64,000 nucleotides of DNA from Sinonovacula constricta (lineage: Eukaryota > Mollusca > Bivalvia > Cardiida > Solecurtidae). Made by a program: the position numbers and the translations under genes. Shown here in pieces: positions 37,709 to 49,436 of the stretch. The DNA is taken from NCBI GenBank assembly GCA_007844125.1, contig CM017567.1:34668111-34732110 (forward strand). The letters run 5' to 3'. The notes below the pieces were generated by a model. That model did not search any database. It saw only the letters and a list, made by a program, of their open reading frames with translations, and was not told where the DNA came from. How positions within the stretch are numbered: the stretch's first letter is position 1; every line of letters starts with the position of its first letter.

Positions 37709-38844
37709 AAGCTGATGTCGGCAAGAAAGTGGAGCTGTTGTCGCTAACGAAGATGTGAAAACATGTCTGCAGGTATCAGTATTTGTAAAGCTCCAACTTA
37801 AAGTGCATCTGCATCAATCATACGATCAAGCATAGTATTCTAAAGTATTGTGATATGAAGTATCGAAACGTTTTTTGCATATGATATATAGAAATACTGA
37901 TGGGACAAGCAAATGTATTCATAGTAGCCCATACATTCCTTTGATTGTGATTTTGCAGTATAGTGATTGGACTGTAACTAAAAAATGTATAACTTCAAGA
38001 TTTTCAGATTATTATTTTAAGTTTCACATGGTAGAATTCACTCAAAGAACATAACAACATCTTAATATGCAATAAGTACATGGTATAATTTATGAAGGCA
38101 GGAAAGTCATCCTTTAATATCCACACAAAAACTAAACTAAAGTTGAAATTAACGGATGACTCACAGGAAATTCAGCCATATCGTTTTATTGTCACCAAGT
38201 CTCATATCATTCTGATGTTCCAGACACCTGAGATAGGTTTGAATTAGCGGGTAAATGCACTCTCACCCTGCCCCACAAAATGTGCCAACCATTGCAAAAG
38301 GAAATAAATACTTCCCAGCCGCCCCAACTCCCCAATATCCATAATCAAGCCTGTTTAACATGGTGGTATGGTCAAGCCCCTGCATTGGTTTTAAGTCCAA
38401 GTTAAAATAAACTGTTGAGTGTCCCCGTTTCTACACAAATATTCAGGCTATACTTACATATATAGGGAATATATATAAATATTCTACAGTTTCTTGTAGG
38501 GATAACTCCTCTTTGATAATTCATTGGAATTAAATCAAATTTGCATGGATGATAGATATTGATAAAGCTGTGAATCAAAGTGAGACAATTCAGATTGCAT
38601 TGTCTGGTCCAAAGTGATAACCTTTTGGGTATTTTTCTTAGTAAATTCTTATAAGGGTAGTTCATTTATCTTTTAACCAGTTTTCAAACTTGCATGACAA
38701 TATTTGATGTTGCTGTGTAGTTGTGTCTAAAGTGTGATCAAGTCTTTTGCTGTTTTGCCTTAAAAAATTCTTGTAGTGTGCGTGATTCCTCTTACAATTC
38801 TCAGCCATACTGAAGTAAATGTTGGGACTTGAGTTTGAACTTAC
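37709..38844 (-). other. Rest of MED1 intron 2, nothing recognised
   Basis: AT-rich sequence with no tandem array or family copy noticed. Confidence 0.5.
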
Positions 38845-38923
38845 TCTTCATGGCACGGTGTAGGTTATCGAGGCAGGACTGTAACACAGGTTTCTCCAGA
38901 GCTTCTGACTGATGTCTTTTGTC
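38845..38923 (-). CDS. MED1: MED1 exon 2
   Basis: AG at 38925-38924, GT at 38844-38843 (GTAAGT). It encodes DKRHQSEALEKPVLQSCLDN then LHRAMK, aligning with human QHLVSCLETLQKALK. Phase 0 in, phase 1 out. Residues 39-64. Confidence 0.93.
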
Positions 38924-38957
38924 CTGCAAGTACACACACATAAACAGCATTATAAAA

Positions 38958-39565
38958 CACAGGGATAAATGAAACATAGTGTTTGAATCAGGATAAATGA
39001 AACACATGGATAGAGTCAGAAAAAATGAAACCCAGGGATTGAGTCAGGATAAATGAAACCCAGGGATTGAGTCAGGATAAATGAAACACATGAATTGAGT
39101 CAGGATAAATGAAACACATGGACTGAGTCAGGATAAATAAAACACATAGATTGAGTCAGGATAAATGAAACACAGGGATTGAGTCAGGATAAATGAAACC
39201 TAGGGATTGAGTCAGGATAAATTTAACATACTGATTAAGTCAGGATAAATAAGTCAGAATAAATGAAATACATGGATCAAATCAGGATAAATTTAACACC
39301 CTGATTGAGTCAGAATAAATAAAACATGATGTTTGAGTCACGATAAATGAAACACGTGTATTGAGACAAAATAAATGAAACCCAGGTATTGAGTCTGGAT
39401 GAAGAAACCACAAGAATTGTGTTAGGATAAATAAAACATAACTTTTGAGTCAGGATAAGTGAAACACATAGACAGAGTCAGATGAAACCGTGGACTGAAA
39501 CAGGATAAATTAAACACAGGAGTTGAGTCAGAATAAATGAAACAAAGGGATTAAATCAGGATATA
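38958..39565. repeat. 28-bp minisatellite array in MED1 intron 1, about 21 copies
   Basis: Unit GGATTGAGTCAGGATAAATG then AAACACAG (28 bp), degenerate especially to the right. It begins about 35 bases upstream of the exon 2 acceptor. Confidence 0.93.
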
Positions 39566-40066
39566 CAAACTTGAACCCTAGTGCAGCAATTCTAAAAAAT
39601 TCAAATTTTGATACGCAGACTGAATTAATTAAAAAGATACATACTTGAAGTTACGTATTTTCTCAAAGTTAAAGCCATTATATTATGCTTGAATGCAAAC
39701 ATAAAGCTTTAGTCATGCTTTTCATACTAATTTTGTTAACATTAAGATGAACCATAGATATTTAATGGGTTGCCATTTTGTCAGCTAATAATGCTGGCCC
39801 TAATTAAAAGAAACTCCTTAGGTTAAATAGAATTCTATTCCAGGGTCATTCTAAAACTATGCCATATTAATCATACCTTACCTGCATAGTTACTTTCTAT
39901 AAAGGAACAATTTCTTTAAACAGATTCTTGACAGTCCACTTCCAGTGAAGAACCAGTATGCAGTAGTATTAGGTAATAAATACTGCCATAGCCTTGCCCA
40001 ATGACTAACATCTTTAAGTTCAGAGCTTGATCATAGGACCAACTATCCAGACTAGATAGTTTCCAT

Positions 40067-40390
40067 GTGATGTCATAGGCACTGATAAGACAGATTAAGG
40101 CAGCCATCTTGAAAGTCAGAAGCTAATGCAGGCCAAAATCAGAAAAAAATGTGCTATATTCAACTCACCACAATATTTTTATTTTTCAGTCTATGAATGT
40201 AACAGCTTTTGCAAAGTATTTTAAATATCACTATATTATATAACTATATTTTGATAGATTAAAAAGTGAAAAAAATACAACCAAAAAAGATACACTGTTT
40301 ATTTTGTTTAAAGATGAGCCAATAATTTTATTTATTTCTGTGTATTAATTCTTTAAGCATTTATCAATTTTTAAAAAATATTTTAAATCC
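40067..40390. repeat. Dispersed repeat D, copy 2 (MED1 intron 1)
   Basis: It matches the 36545 copy across several blocks with small indels and ends about 55 bases before exon sequence. Confidence 0.8.
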
Positions 40391-40446
40391 AAATGTCTAA
40401 CTAAATTAAACAAAATTTAAAAATTACCAAACTCAATTCAACTTAC

Positions 40447-40562
40447 ACTGAGCACCATCTTCATGGCCTTGATACTGTCTGTCCAGGGTTTGTGCTGACC
40501 GCCCCGCCCCCTCAGACATTCCATGAGGCCCACCTTATTGCCCACCTTCTGTAGGCACTTAT
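40447..40562 (-). CDS. MED1: MED1, first exon recognised (N-terminal exon still missing)
   Basis: AG at 40564-40563, GT at 40446-40445 (GTAAGT). It encodes KCLQKVGNKVGLMECLRG, then HKPWTDSIKAMKMVLS. The block LMECLRxxxxxxKPWTDSIK parallels human LLERLHAKFNQNRPWSETIK, close to the vertebrate N-terminus. The exon opens with two bases of a split codon, so at least one upstream exon is expected. If none exists, the only in-exon start is the ATG at 40524-40522. No upstream exon was recognised between 40563 and 64000. Confidence 0.92.
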
Positions 40563-41344
40563 CTGCAAATAGACACGTGTTTATGTCTGTGCAATATGTG
40601 TGAAATACATGCATAATAGCCTGAAATTAAACTTTCCATAATGCAAGCCTATAAACTGGACAGCTGCAGGAAGTTATCTGATAAATGATGTGGGCGAAAT
40701 AGAAGTGTCATAAGTGTTTTGTAAGAAGTGATAATCTAAGAGCTTCTCTAAAAGTCCACCTTCTACAAGCCTTTAATTAAAAAAAATATAAAAAATAAGA
40801 GTTATGTGAACATATGGGAAGTATGTGTGAAATAGACAGAAAGCAGGCATGTGAAATAAACATAAATGCTGAAATATACATATAACGGTTAACTAATCAT
40901 TATGAAGCCAGCCTTCTTCAATGAACTGAAATAGACATAGCAAAGAGTGTGAATTAGATATGATAGTGTGTAAATATACATGAAATAGAATTGTTAATTA
41001 GATGAATACCATTCTGCCTGGAAACCAATTTTTGCAAGCCTTTATCAAAAAGAAGAGAAAAGAAAATGAAGTACTAGATCTTTAGAAGAAGAAATGGGCA
41101 CAGAGGAGATAGCTGTGTGAAATGGTGAGATATGGTTGTTGAGGATTTAAACCCTAACAAATATGGCAGTGAACAGGCCAGGGAAGCACTGTTAGAAGCT
41201 GTGTTACTGACCAAATGATGTGTTTGAGAGGAGGAAAGCTTAATTACTGCTTCTAATGTCTTTTCAAAAAGCATTCTAGTGACAGGTGAATGGAAATCCT
41301 AGCTTGCTAAGCATAAACTGTGCAGGAAAAGGCAAAAAGTTAAT

Positions 41345-43155
41345 ATTGTGGTAGGAGCTGGCTGATCTGCATCTACAAATACTGCTATAGTCTCTGGTGG
41401 TAGGTGCTGGCTGATCTGGATCTGGACATACTGCTATAGTCTCTGGTGGAAGGAGCTGGCTGATCTGGATCTGGACATACTGCTATAGTCTCTGGTGGTA
41501 GGAGCTGGCTGATCTGGATCTGGACATACTGCTATAGTCTCTGGTGGTAGGAGCTGGCTGATCTGGATCTGGACATACTGCTATAGTCTCTGGTGGTAGG
41601 AGCTGGCTGATCTGGATCTGGACATACTGCTATAGTCTCTGGTGGTAGGAGCTGGCTGATCTGGATCTACACATACTGCTATAGTCTCTGGTGTGATCTG
41701 GATCTTCACATACTGCTATAGTCTCTGGTGGAAGGAGCTCGCTGATCTGGATCTGGACATACTGTTATAGTCTCTGGTGGAAGGAGCTGGCTGATCTGGA
41801 TCTGCACATACTGCTTTAGTCTCTGGTGGAATGAGCTGGCTGATCTGGATCTGGACATACTGCTATAATCTCTGGTGGAAGGAGCTGGCTGATCTGGATC
41901 TACAAATACTGCTATAGTCTCTGGTGGTAGGAGCTGGCTGATCTGGATCTGGACATACTGCTATAGTCTCTGGTGAAATGAGCTGGCTGATCTGGATCTA
42001 CACATACTGCTATAGTCTCTGGTGGAAGAAGCTGGCTGATCTGGATCTGCACATACTGCCATAGTCTCTAGTGGTCGGAGCTGGCTGATCTGGATCTGGA
42101 CATACTGCTATAGTCTCTGGTGGTAGGAGCTGGCTGATCTGGATCTGGACATACTGCTATAGTCTCTGGTGGTAGGAGCTGGCTGATCTAGATCTGGACA
42201 TACTGCTATAGTCTCTGGTGGTAGGAGCTGGCTGATCTGGATCTACACATACTGCTATAGTCTCTGGTAGAATGAGCTGGCTGATCTAGATCTGGACATA
42301 CTGCTATAGTCTCTGGTGGTAGGAGCTGGCTGATCTGGATCTACACATACTGCTATAGTCTCTGGTAGAATGAGCTGGCTGATCTGGATCTGGACATACT
42401 GCTATAGTCTCTGGTGGTAGGAGCTGGCTGATCTGGATCTGGACATACTGCTATAGTCTCTGGTGGTAGGAGCTGGCTGATCTGGATCTGGACATACTGC
42501 TATAGTCTCTGGTGGTAGGAGCTGGCTGATCTGGATCTGGACATACTGCTATAGTCTCTGGTGAAAGGAGCTGGCTGATCTGGATCTACACATACTGCTA
42601 TAGTCTCTGGTGGTAGGAGCTGGCTGATCTGGATCTGGACATACTGCTATAGTCTCTGGTGGTAGGAGCTGGCTGATCTGGATCTGGACATACTGCTATA
42701 GTCTCTGGTGGAAGGAGCTGGCTGATCTGGATCTGGACATACTGCTATAGTCTCTGGTGAAAGGAGCTGGCTGATCTGGATCTACACATACTGCTATAGT
42801 CTCTGGTGTGATCTGGATCTACACATACTGCTATAGTCTCTGGTGGTAGGAGCTGGCTGATCTGGATCTGGACATACTGCTATAGTCTCTGGTGAAAGGA
42901 GCTGGCTGGTCTGGATCTGGACATACTGCTATAGTCTCTGGTGGTAGGAGCTGGCTGATCTGGATCTACACATACTGCTATAGTCTCTGATGGAAGGAGC
43001 TGGCTGATCTGGATCTGGACATACTGCTATAGTCTCTGGTGGAAGGAGCTGGCTGATCTGGATCTACACATACTGCTATAGTCTCTGGTGGTAGGAGCTG
43101 GCTGATCTGGATCTGGACATACTGCTATAGTCTCTGGTGGTAGGAGCTGGCTGGT
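41345..43155. repeat. 49-bp minisatellite array, about 37 copies
   Basis: Unit GGTAGGAGCTGGCTGATCTG, GATCTGGACATACTGCTATA, GTCTCTGGT (49 bp). Copies are very similar; GGAAGGAGC/GAATGAGC and CTACACATAC variants alternate in blocks, and two shortened units (CTGGTGTGATCTGG) occur near 41690 and 42805. The unit resembles dispersed family C. It lies upstream of the first recognised MED1 exon, so it may be in MED1's first intron. Confidence 0.95.
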
Positions 43156-43245
43156 CTATTATACTGACACCGACGAGTCAGGCATAATGATGTCCCCTTA
43201 GCCCCAAGCGTTAGGAGGGAAGCCACTACTACCAAAGAACTTAAA
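43156..43245 (-). repeat. Family E copy fused to the 49-bp array
   Basis: CTATTATACTGACACCGACG, AGTCAGGCATAATGATGTCC and AAGCCACTACTACCAAAGAA match 25603-25690. It follows the last 49-bp unit without a gap. Confidence 0.75.
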
Positions 43246-45333
43246 GGTTCAAAATGTAGAGAAAATGTAAACAATTATAGGTTAGTTCACAAATGCAGGT
43301 TAGTTTAAAGATGCAGGCTATGCAGCATACTATAAGTCCAATACCAGTTAAAAAACTGATGCCAAATCTGTCCCAACTGACTTTCCAAGGAAGAAATTGA
43401 AGAGAAGAAACTGAAACACTGATTGATGTCCTGAAGCAGGAGTTAACTGTTTGCCCAGATTTTCAAAGAAAAATTCAGTTCAATACATTGACATATTTCA
43501 GGATACTTTAAATTAAAAAAACAAAACAAAAAAAACAGCAGAATGTAAGTGAAGTTACATGCACCATTTGACTAAGATGGAAACTAGCCAAAGCAAGGCT
43601 CATATAAAGCTTTTTCTCCACTTGCTTTTTTCACAGGTACAATACGGTCCGTGTACAGTGATTATATAAAAATATTATATAAACAAGAAAAAAAAAATGT
43701 TAGTATAAATGTCATAACCATCAGCCCAAGTATCATTTACCTTTTTATCATTAGAACAATGGCAAATTTAACATTATTAAACACTATTCTTAAGTCCTTT
43801 TTCTTTAGGGTTTTGAGGAATGTAGTTACCATGTTTTCAGGGGCTTTGGATGTTTGAAGTGTTTTGATTGTTTTATCATCTATATCTTTATTGGATACGA
43901 TGCATTTAAGAAATGTGTTTATTTTGACATTTCAGACAAGCAGACAATACATATGCATCGAAAGCACAAATGGTATCAAATAGCATGATAGCATGCACTG
44001 TGTATAACCACTGTGCACTACGTCACTAAAGTTGGCACTCGCCGTCTGAGTCATGGAAACATTTAAAGCTTACCTCTTTATTGCATTGTTAAGTTTTCAG
44101 GAGACATGATAACGCTTAATGCGGACTCAATAACATTGGTCCTTATGTTGTTGAATTTGGGACTCACAACATTTACCAAGTTGATTTATTTTGAGGTCAC
44201 TATTGGAAAAACTGACTCAGATTTAGTTGGTATGTGAGACTAAATTCGAGTGCTGCAAAGGTGCATCTTATAGCTTCTATAGATCTACAGACATGTGAAT
44301 ATTTTTGTACATAGTTGAACAGGAGAGTAATCTTTGATATTAGTCTCTATTTCTGTCCCCATGTAATGGACTTGAGCAGACTGTGATTTTTTGATGCCAT
44401 GAATGAAATATTCCCTGAACAAACCCTAAATAACCCCTTCCCTAAGTTTGTAGAGACTTGGGACCGGCACACGAGAGACAAAACTGCAGATAAAATTTCT
44501 AGCTTTCATGATGGATGGTCGCTAGGCATGCAACAGTGAAGGAGGGGATATCATCTCTGCTGCATGGCAAACCTTTAACCGGATGCCTCAGTTATATGTA
44601 AACAATACAAAAATTTAGTTATTTTCCCACAACAACGTGTATGAATAAGAAGACCGTAACAAATTTTGCTGGAACTAGCAGCAAATACGGCAGATCCTAA
44701 TCAGAAAGCTCCCATCTCAATCCATTAGTGCTTAGTGGGCAGAGTAAAAGTGCCAGATAACAGCACAATCTGTATTTTTTAACATAAACTACATAATTCT
44801 TAACAAGCACTGTATTGCTGGTACTCTTTAAAATTGTTACACCAAGGTAATGAGTACCAGGAATATAGGGTTAATGAAACAGCTGTTTTTCATTTCCTTT
44901 CTTGATTTAAGACAGCTACATCTAAAATTTGTTTAGTCAGTAAAACAAATAGCTTAAAACTTTAATATTTAATTTTCACATAATGAGATATGGCAGTGAG
45001 AGCAAGAGAAGAAAAAGAAATGATAGAAAGAAAGAGTGAGTATGTAACCAGTAAATAATGGAAGAAATGACAGGAAATACTTGAGAGAACATGATGAGAA
45101 CAAGATGAGAAAAGAAAAAGGAATGGGGAAGAAGGATAAGCAAGATAGATAGAAGAAAAAACTGTAAGATAGAAAATACTAAGAGAAAAAGAGTATAAGA
45201 GAAAGAGACTTATAGGCAGAAAAAGTAACAGAGGCTAAGGGGTAAAAGCAGAGAGGAAAGTTCGAAGAAAAGCAGGACAGAAAGGAAACAATGCAAAAAA
45301 GAGAACAGAATATTTAACACTAATACTGCACTT
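43246..45333. other. Upstream non-coding region with a purine-rich tract
   Basis: No coding frame recognised. It contains a minus-oriented family-C copy at about 44668-44737 and a 320-base A/G-rich stretch (44985-45305). Near 44090 the minus strand reads AAAGAG then GTAAGC, a strong donor match, but no open frame leads into it. Confidence 0.5.
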
Positions 45334-45590
45334 CATACATCGAACAGACTTAGGCAAATTATTTAAGTACTGCACTGCATAAATTCACCAGACTTAGGCA
45401 AATTGTTTAAGCACACCACTGTATAAATTCACCAGACTTAGGCAAATTGTTTAAGCACTCCACTGTATAAATTCACCAGACTAAGGCAAATTATTTAAGT
45501 ACTGCACTGCATAAATTAACCAGACAAACTTAGGCAAATTATTTAAGTACTGCACTGCATAAATTCACCAGGCTTAGGCAAATAATGTAA
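45334..45590. repeat. 44-bp tandem repeat, about 6 copies
   Basis: Unit GACTTAGGCAAATTATTTAA, GTACTGCACTGCATAAATTC, ACCA. The last unit runs into TAGGCAAATAATGTAAGTCT then a family-C body, showing the unit is the left part of that repeat. Confidence 0.9.
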
Positions 45591-45880
45591 GTCTCGATCA
45601 TCAAGCTCCCATTGGTAAACGTCTGATCAGAATTTACACTATAAGTATTTGCTTCTTAATGTTTATTAATGTAATATAATAATCTTGTTACATACACATT
45701 AAATTGATAGCAAATAATTTAGAAATAATCATTACTTATTAACCAATACAGGATGAAAAGGGATGAGAAACAAAACACAGGAGAACTATCTCCTAATCTG
45801 TGATGAGTTGTGGGGTGGGGAGTAACAGTGTGTGAATGAGATGCCAGCTATCGACTGCAACTGAATGAGGCTGTACAGGG

Positions 45881-46021
45881 ATGCTGATTTCTGTCCAGCC
45901 ACTACTTGCTGCTATAGATGAAGCCTGTGTTCCTAGCATCCAGTCAGTACCTGCTCCAGATAGGGGCCGTGACAGTGGTAGCAGCAGCAGCAGCAGTGGT
46001 TCAGCCACCGAGGTCTATTGA
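45881..46021 (+). other. Short GC-richer frame, possible exon (unproven)
   Basis: A 46-codon frame starts MLISVQPLLAAIDEACVPSI and ends in a GSSSSSSGSATEVY stretch before TGA. Its composition is GC-richer than the surroundings and AG dinucleotides precede it. No family was recognised, and a (CAG)n tract produces the serine run, so chance is a strong alternative. Confidence 0.15.
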
Positions 46022-46263
46022 TTTCATGTAATGAAAGACTCACTGCCTAATTATCTGACAATACTCTTTCTCTCACACCCAACTTCTTATACCCTCAATT
46101 TGTTTTGTTTATCAATGACTTTTTACTCTGTGTTTTTAATAATATTGTCTGTCATTCAACATTGTTGGTTTTCTGGTTGTCTGTTGTTGAAAGTGTATTT
46201 GTAATGTTTGATAGTGATTTACAATGGGTTTTAATATTTTTTTCTGTCATTTGTATTATTCTC

Positions 46264-46587
46264 AGTGTTGTTTATTGGGTATATCATCCCACCAACAGTA
46301 TTTCAGTTATATTGAGATGCTGTCCACTTGAAGTAGAAGCAGCGCAAACACAAGCAGTGCTGCCTTCACTGTGTATAGCATGTAGTAAACACCTGGCATA
46401 ATACCAAAACCGGTCACATTATCCTGACAGCGAGCAAACCAATCAAGAACTACCCTTATATTTGCTTAAGCATTAGCAAGGGAGCTATACCACTACCATT
46501 TCTAACGAATTTTGTATGTTGCGGCCCGGGATCGAAGCCGGGGCCTGCCTGGAGCTGACGCTCTACCGATTGCACTAACAGGCCCGG
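46264..46587 (-). repeat. SINE-A copy
   Basis: A long copy: TTGTTTATTGGGTATATCAT, then all shared landmarks, ending in the tRNA-like head. The minus strand reads GTGCAATCGGTAGAGCG (A-box-like) and GGCTTCGATCCC (B box). Confidence 0.9.
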
Positions 46588-47629
46588 TTTATTTTCAGTG
46601 TGTGCACAACATTCTGTCTATTTCATAGCAAGGAGCATTAACATTGCCTCCCAACTCTGTCCTTCATCTGCCTCTGTTTCTCTGTCTTCCTTCTGACCCA
46701 TTGTACTTATCTCATTATAACACCAATCTGTTTGTCTGTCTTTACAAAAATCTAAAGTATAATGTTTACTAGTGATGCGCCAATGATCGGAAAATATCGA
46801 CTAGCGGCATGTAAGAGCTTTTTCATGTCGATAATTGATGTCATTCTCTCATAATCGATTAACAGAAGAGTGTGAACGCACTCCAAATAAAGGAATAGGT
46901 TCCGGCTTTTACACATATCCGACTGTGAAGGGAAATTACTCTGAAAATTAAAAAGACGGCCCCTGAGATTTACAAGCATATAAAAATAGAAACCATGTGA
47001 AAACTTTGTATTTTGTCCTTGAAACACCAAATGTTTTGTAGAAAGTGGCAGCAAGTACACTATAGTATGGAGTAATTATGTAAGCTACTAATCAAAAACC
47101 ACTTGTGAACGTAGCACTGCTATATTAATAAACTGATTATAAACGGTAATATCTCATCAGAAGTGGCAACCGACTCCAACCGATGATCGATTATGATTTA
47201 CAACCGATTTCCCAACACTAATGTTTACCTATCATTATATCTACCTTTTTGCATATCTGTAACATCTCTGCATGTTTTACTCGTTTGTAATTCGCTCTAT
47301 CCTGCTATCCGTTTTTTGTCTGCAAATCTGTCATTCACTGCCTTGTTTGTTTATGCTAGCATATCTGATGTCATATCTGTGTCTTCATTAGTCTGTCTGT
47401 CTTTCTCTGTCCCTGTATCTGAATATCCTTGTTTGTTTTATTGTCTGTCTTTAGCTTGTTTGTATTTTTTTTTACCAACATTTCTTTTTTTTATTGATCT
47501 GTTATACAATAATCTGATATGCTGCAGCAATATATTCAACAATTCTCAATACAGTCAGCCATAAAAACTATCACACTGAACAGTTCCTATTGACTACATG
47601 TAGTGTATTCATAGAGAAACCAAGAATTC
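46588..47629. other. Non-coding, pyrimidine-biased toward the right
   Basis: The 47200-47480 part is rich in CTGTCTGT-like words, which yields long Leu/Ser frames without family resemblance. No gene supported. Confidence 0.5.
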
Positions 47630-49436
47630 AACACCCCCTCAATCTTTTGTACTGGCTACCCTTGCAGCATCTTATCCAAACACATAACACCACCCCCCTC
47701 CATCTCTAGTTATTTATTTTCCACCCCCTCAATCTCATCATGTCTACACTTCCAGCATCTTACATCTAATCCCTATCTACCACCCCCCTCAACCTCGTCA
47801 AGGCTACACTTACAGCATCTTACACCTAATCCCTATTTTCCACCCCCCCCCCCCCCCCCACAATCTCATCAAGTCTACACTTGCAGCATTTTACACCTAA
47901 TGCCTACCTACTACCAACTTAATATCCAGTCCGGGCTATACTTGCAGTATCTTACACCTATTCACTATCTACCACCACCTCAATCTCCAGTCCTGGCTAT
48001 ACCTGCAGCATCTCACACCTATTCCCTATCTACCACCTTCCCAATCTCCAGTCCCGGCTATACCTGCAGTATCTTACACCTATTCCCTATCCTTCACCCC
48101 CTCAATCTCCAGTCCTGGCTATACCTGCAGTATCTTACACCTATTCCCTATCTACAACCCCCTCAATCTCCAGTCCTGGCTATACCTGCAGTATCTTACA
48201 CCTATTTCCTATCTACACCCCCCTCAATATCCAGTCCTGGCCATACCTGCAGTATCTTACACCTATTCCCTATCTACCATCCCCCTCAATCTCCAGTCCT
48301 GGCTATACCTGCAGTATCTTACACCTATTCAGTATCTACCACCCCCTCAATCTCCAGTCCTGGCTATACCTGCAGTATCTTACACCTATTCCCTATCTAC
48401 CACCCCCCAATCTCCAGTCCTGGCTATAACTGCAGTATCTTACACCTATTCCCTATCTACCACCACCCCCTCAATCTCAGTCCTGGCTATACTTGCAGTA
48501 TCTTACACCTATTCACTATCTACCACCACCCCCTCAATCTCCAGTCCAAGCTGTACCTGCAGTATCTTACACCTATTCCCAATCTACCACCACCCTCAAT
48601 CTCCAGTCCTGGCTATACCTGCAGTATCTTACACCTATTCCCTATCTACCACCCCCCTCAATCTCCAGTCCTGGCTATACATGCAGTATCTTACACCTAT
48701 TCCCTATCCACCACCACCCTCAATCTCCAGTCCTGGCTATACTTGCAGTATCTTACACCTATTCCCTATCTACCACCCCCCTCAATCTCCAGTCCTGGCT
48801 ATACTTTCAGTATCTTACACCTATTCCCTATCCACCACCCCCCTCAATCTCCAGTCCTGGCTATACCTGCAGTATCTTACACCTATTCCCTATCTACCAC
48901 CACCCTCAATCTCCAGTCCTGGCCATACCTGCAGCATCTTACACCTATTCCCTATCTACCACCACCCTCAATCTCCAGTCCTGGCCATACCTGCAGTATC
49001 TTACACCTATTCCCTATCTACCACCACCCGCAATCTCCAGTCCTGGCCATACCTGCAGTATCTTACACCTATTCCCTATCTACCACCACCCTCAATCTCC
49101 AGTCCTGGCCATACCTGCAGTATCTTACACCTATTCCATATCTACCACCCCCCTCAATCTCCAGTCCTGGCTATACCTGCAGTATCTTACACCTATTCCC
49201 TATCTATAACCACCCCAATCTCCAGTCCTGGATATACCTGCAGTATCTTACACCTATTCCCTATCTACCACCCCCTCAATCTCCAGTCCTGGCTATACTT
49301 GCAGTATCTTACACCTATTCCCTATCTACCACCCCCCTCAATCTCCAGTCCTGGCTATACTTGCAGTATCTTACACCTATTCCCTATCTACCACACCCTC
49401 AATCTCCAGTCCTGGCTATACTTGCAGTATCTTATC
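47630..49436. repeat. 62-bp minisatellite array, about 29 copies
   Basis: Unit TCTCCAGTCCTGGCTATACC, TGCAGTATCTTACACCTATT, CCCTATCTACCACCCCCCTC, AA (62 bp). The left ~300 bases hold diverged units (CATCTTACACCTAATCCC) and a run of 17 C at 47843-47859; the core from about 47930 is homogeneous. The unit lacks stops in all three plus frames, giving a 536-codon artefact and two more long overlapping frames. Confidence 0.95.

Noticed and set aside
44080..44100. GAG-GTAAGC donor on the minus strand as the end of a MED1 5' exon
   Set aside because: Upstream reading frames contain stops in every usable phase; at most it could be a non-coding 5' UTR exon, for which there is no evidence.
45793..46008. 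Minus-strand frame MAEPLLLLLLPLSRPL as the missing MED1 first exon
   Set aside because: It begins at GTG, its leucine run is a (CAG)n product, and no donor in the needed phase follows a MED1-like N-terminus.
47193..47564. 123-codon plus-strand frame resembling a membrane protein
   Set aside because: Hydrophobic Leu/Ser/Phe content comes from pyrimidine-rich CTGTCT-type low-complexity DNA; no family recognised.
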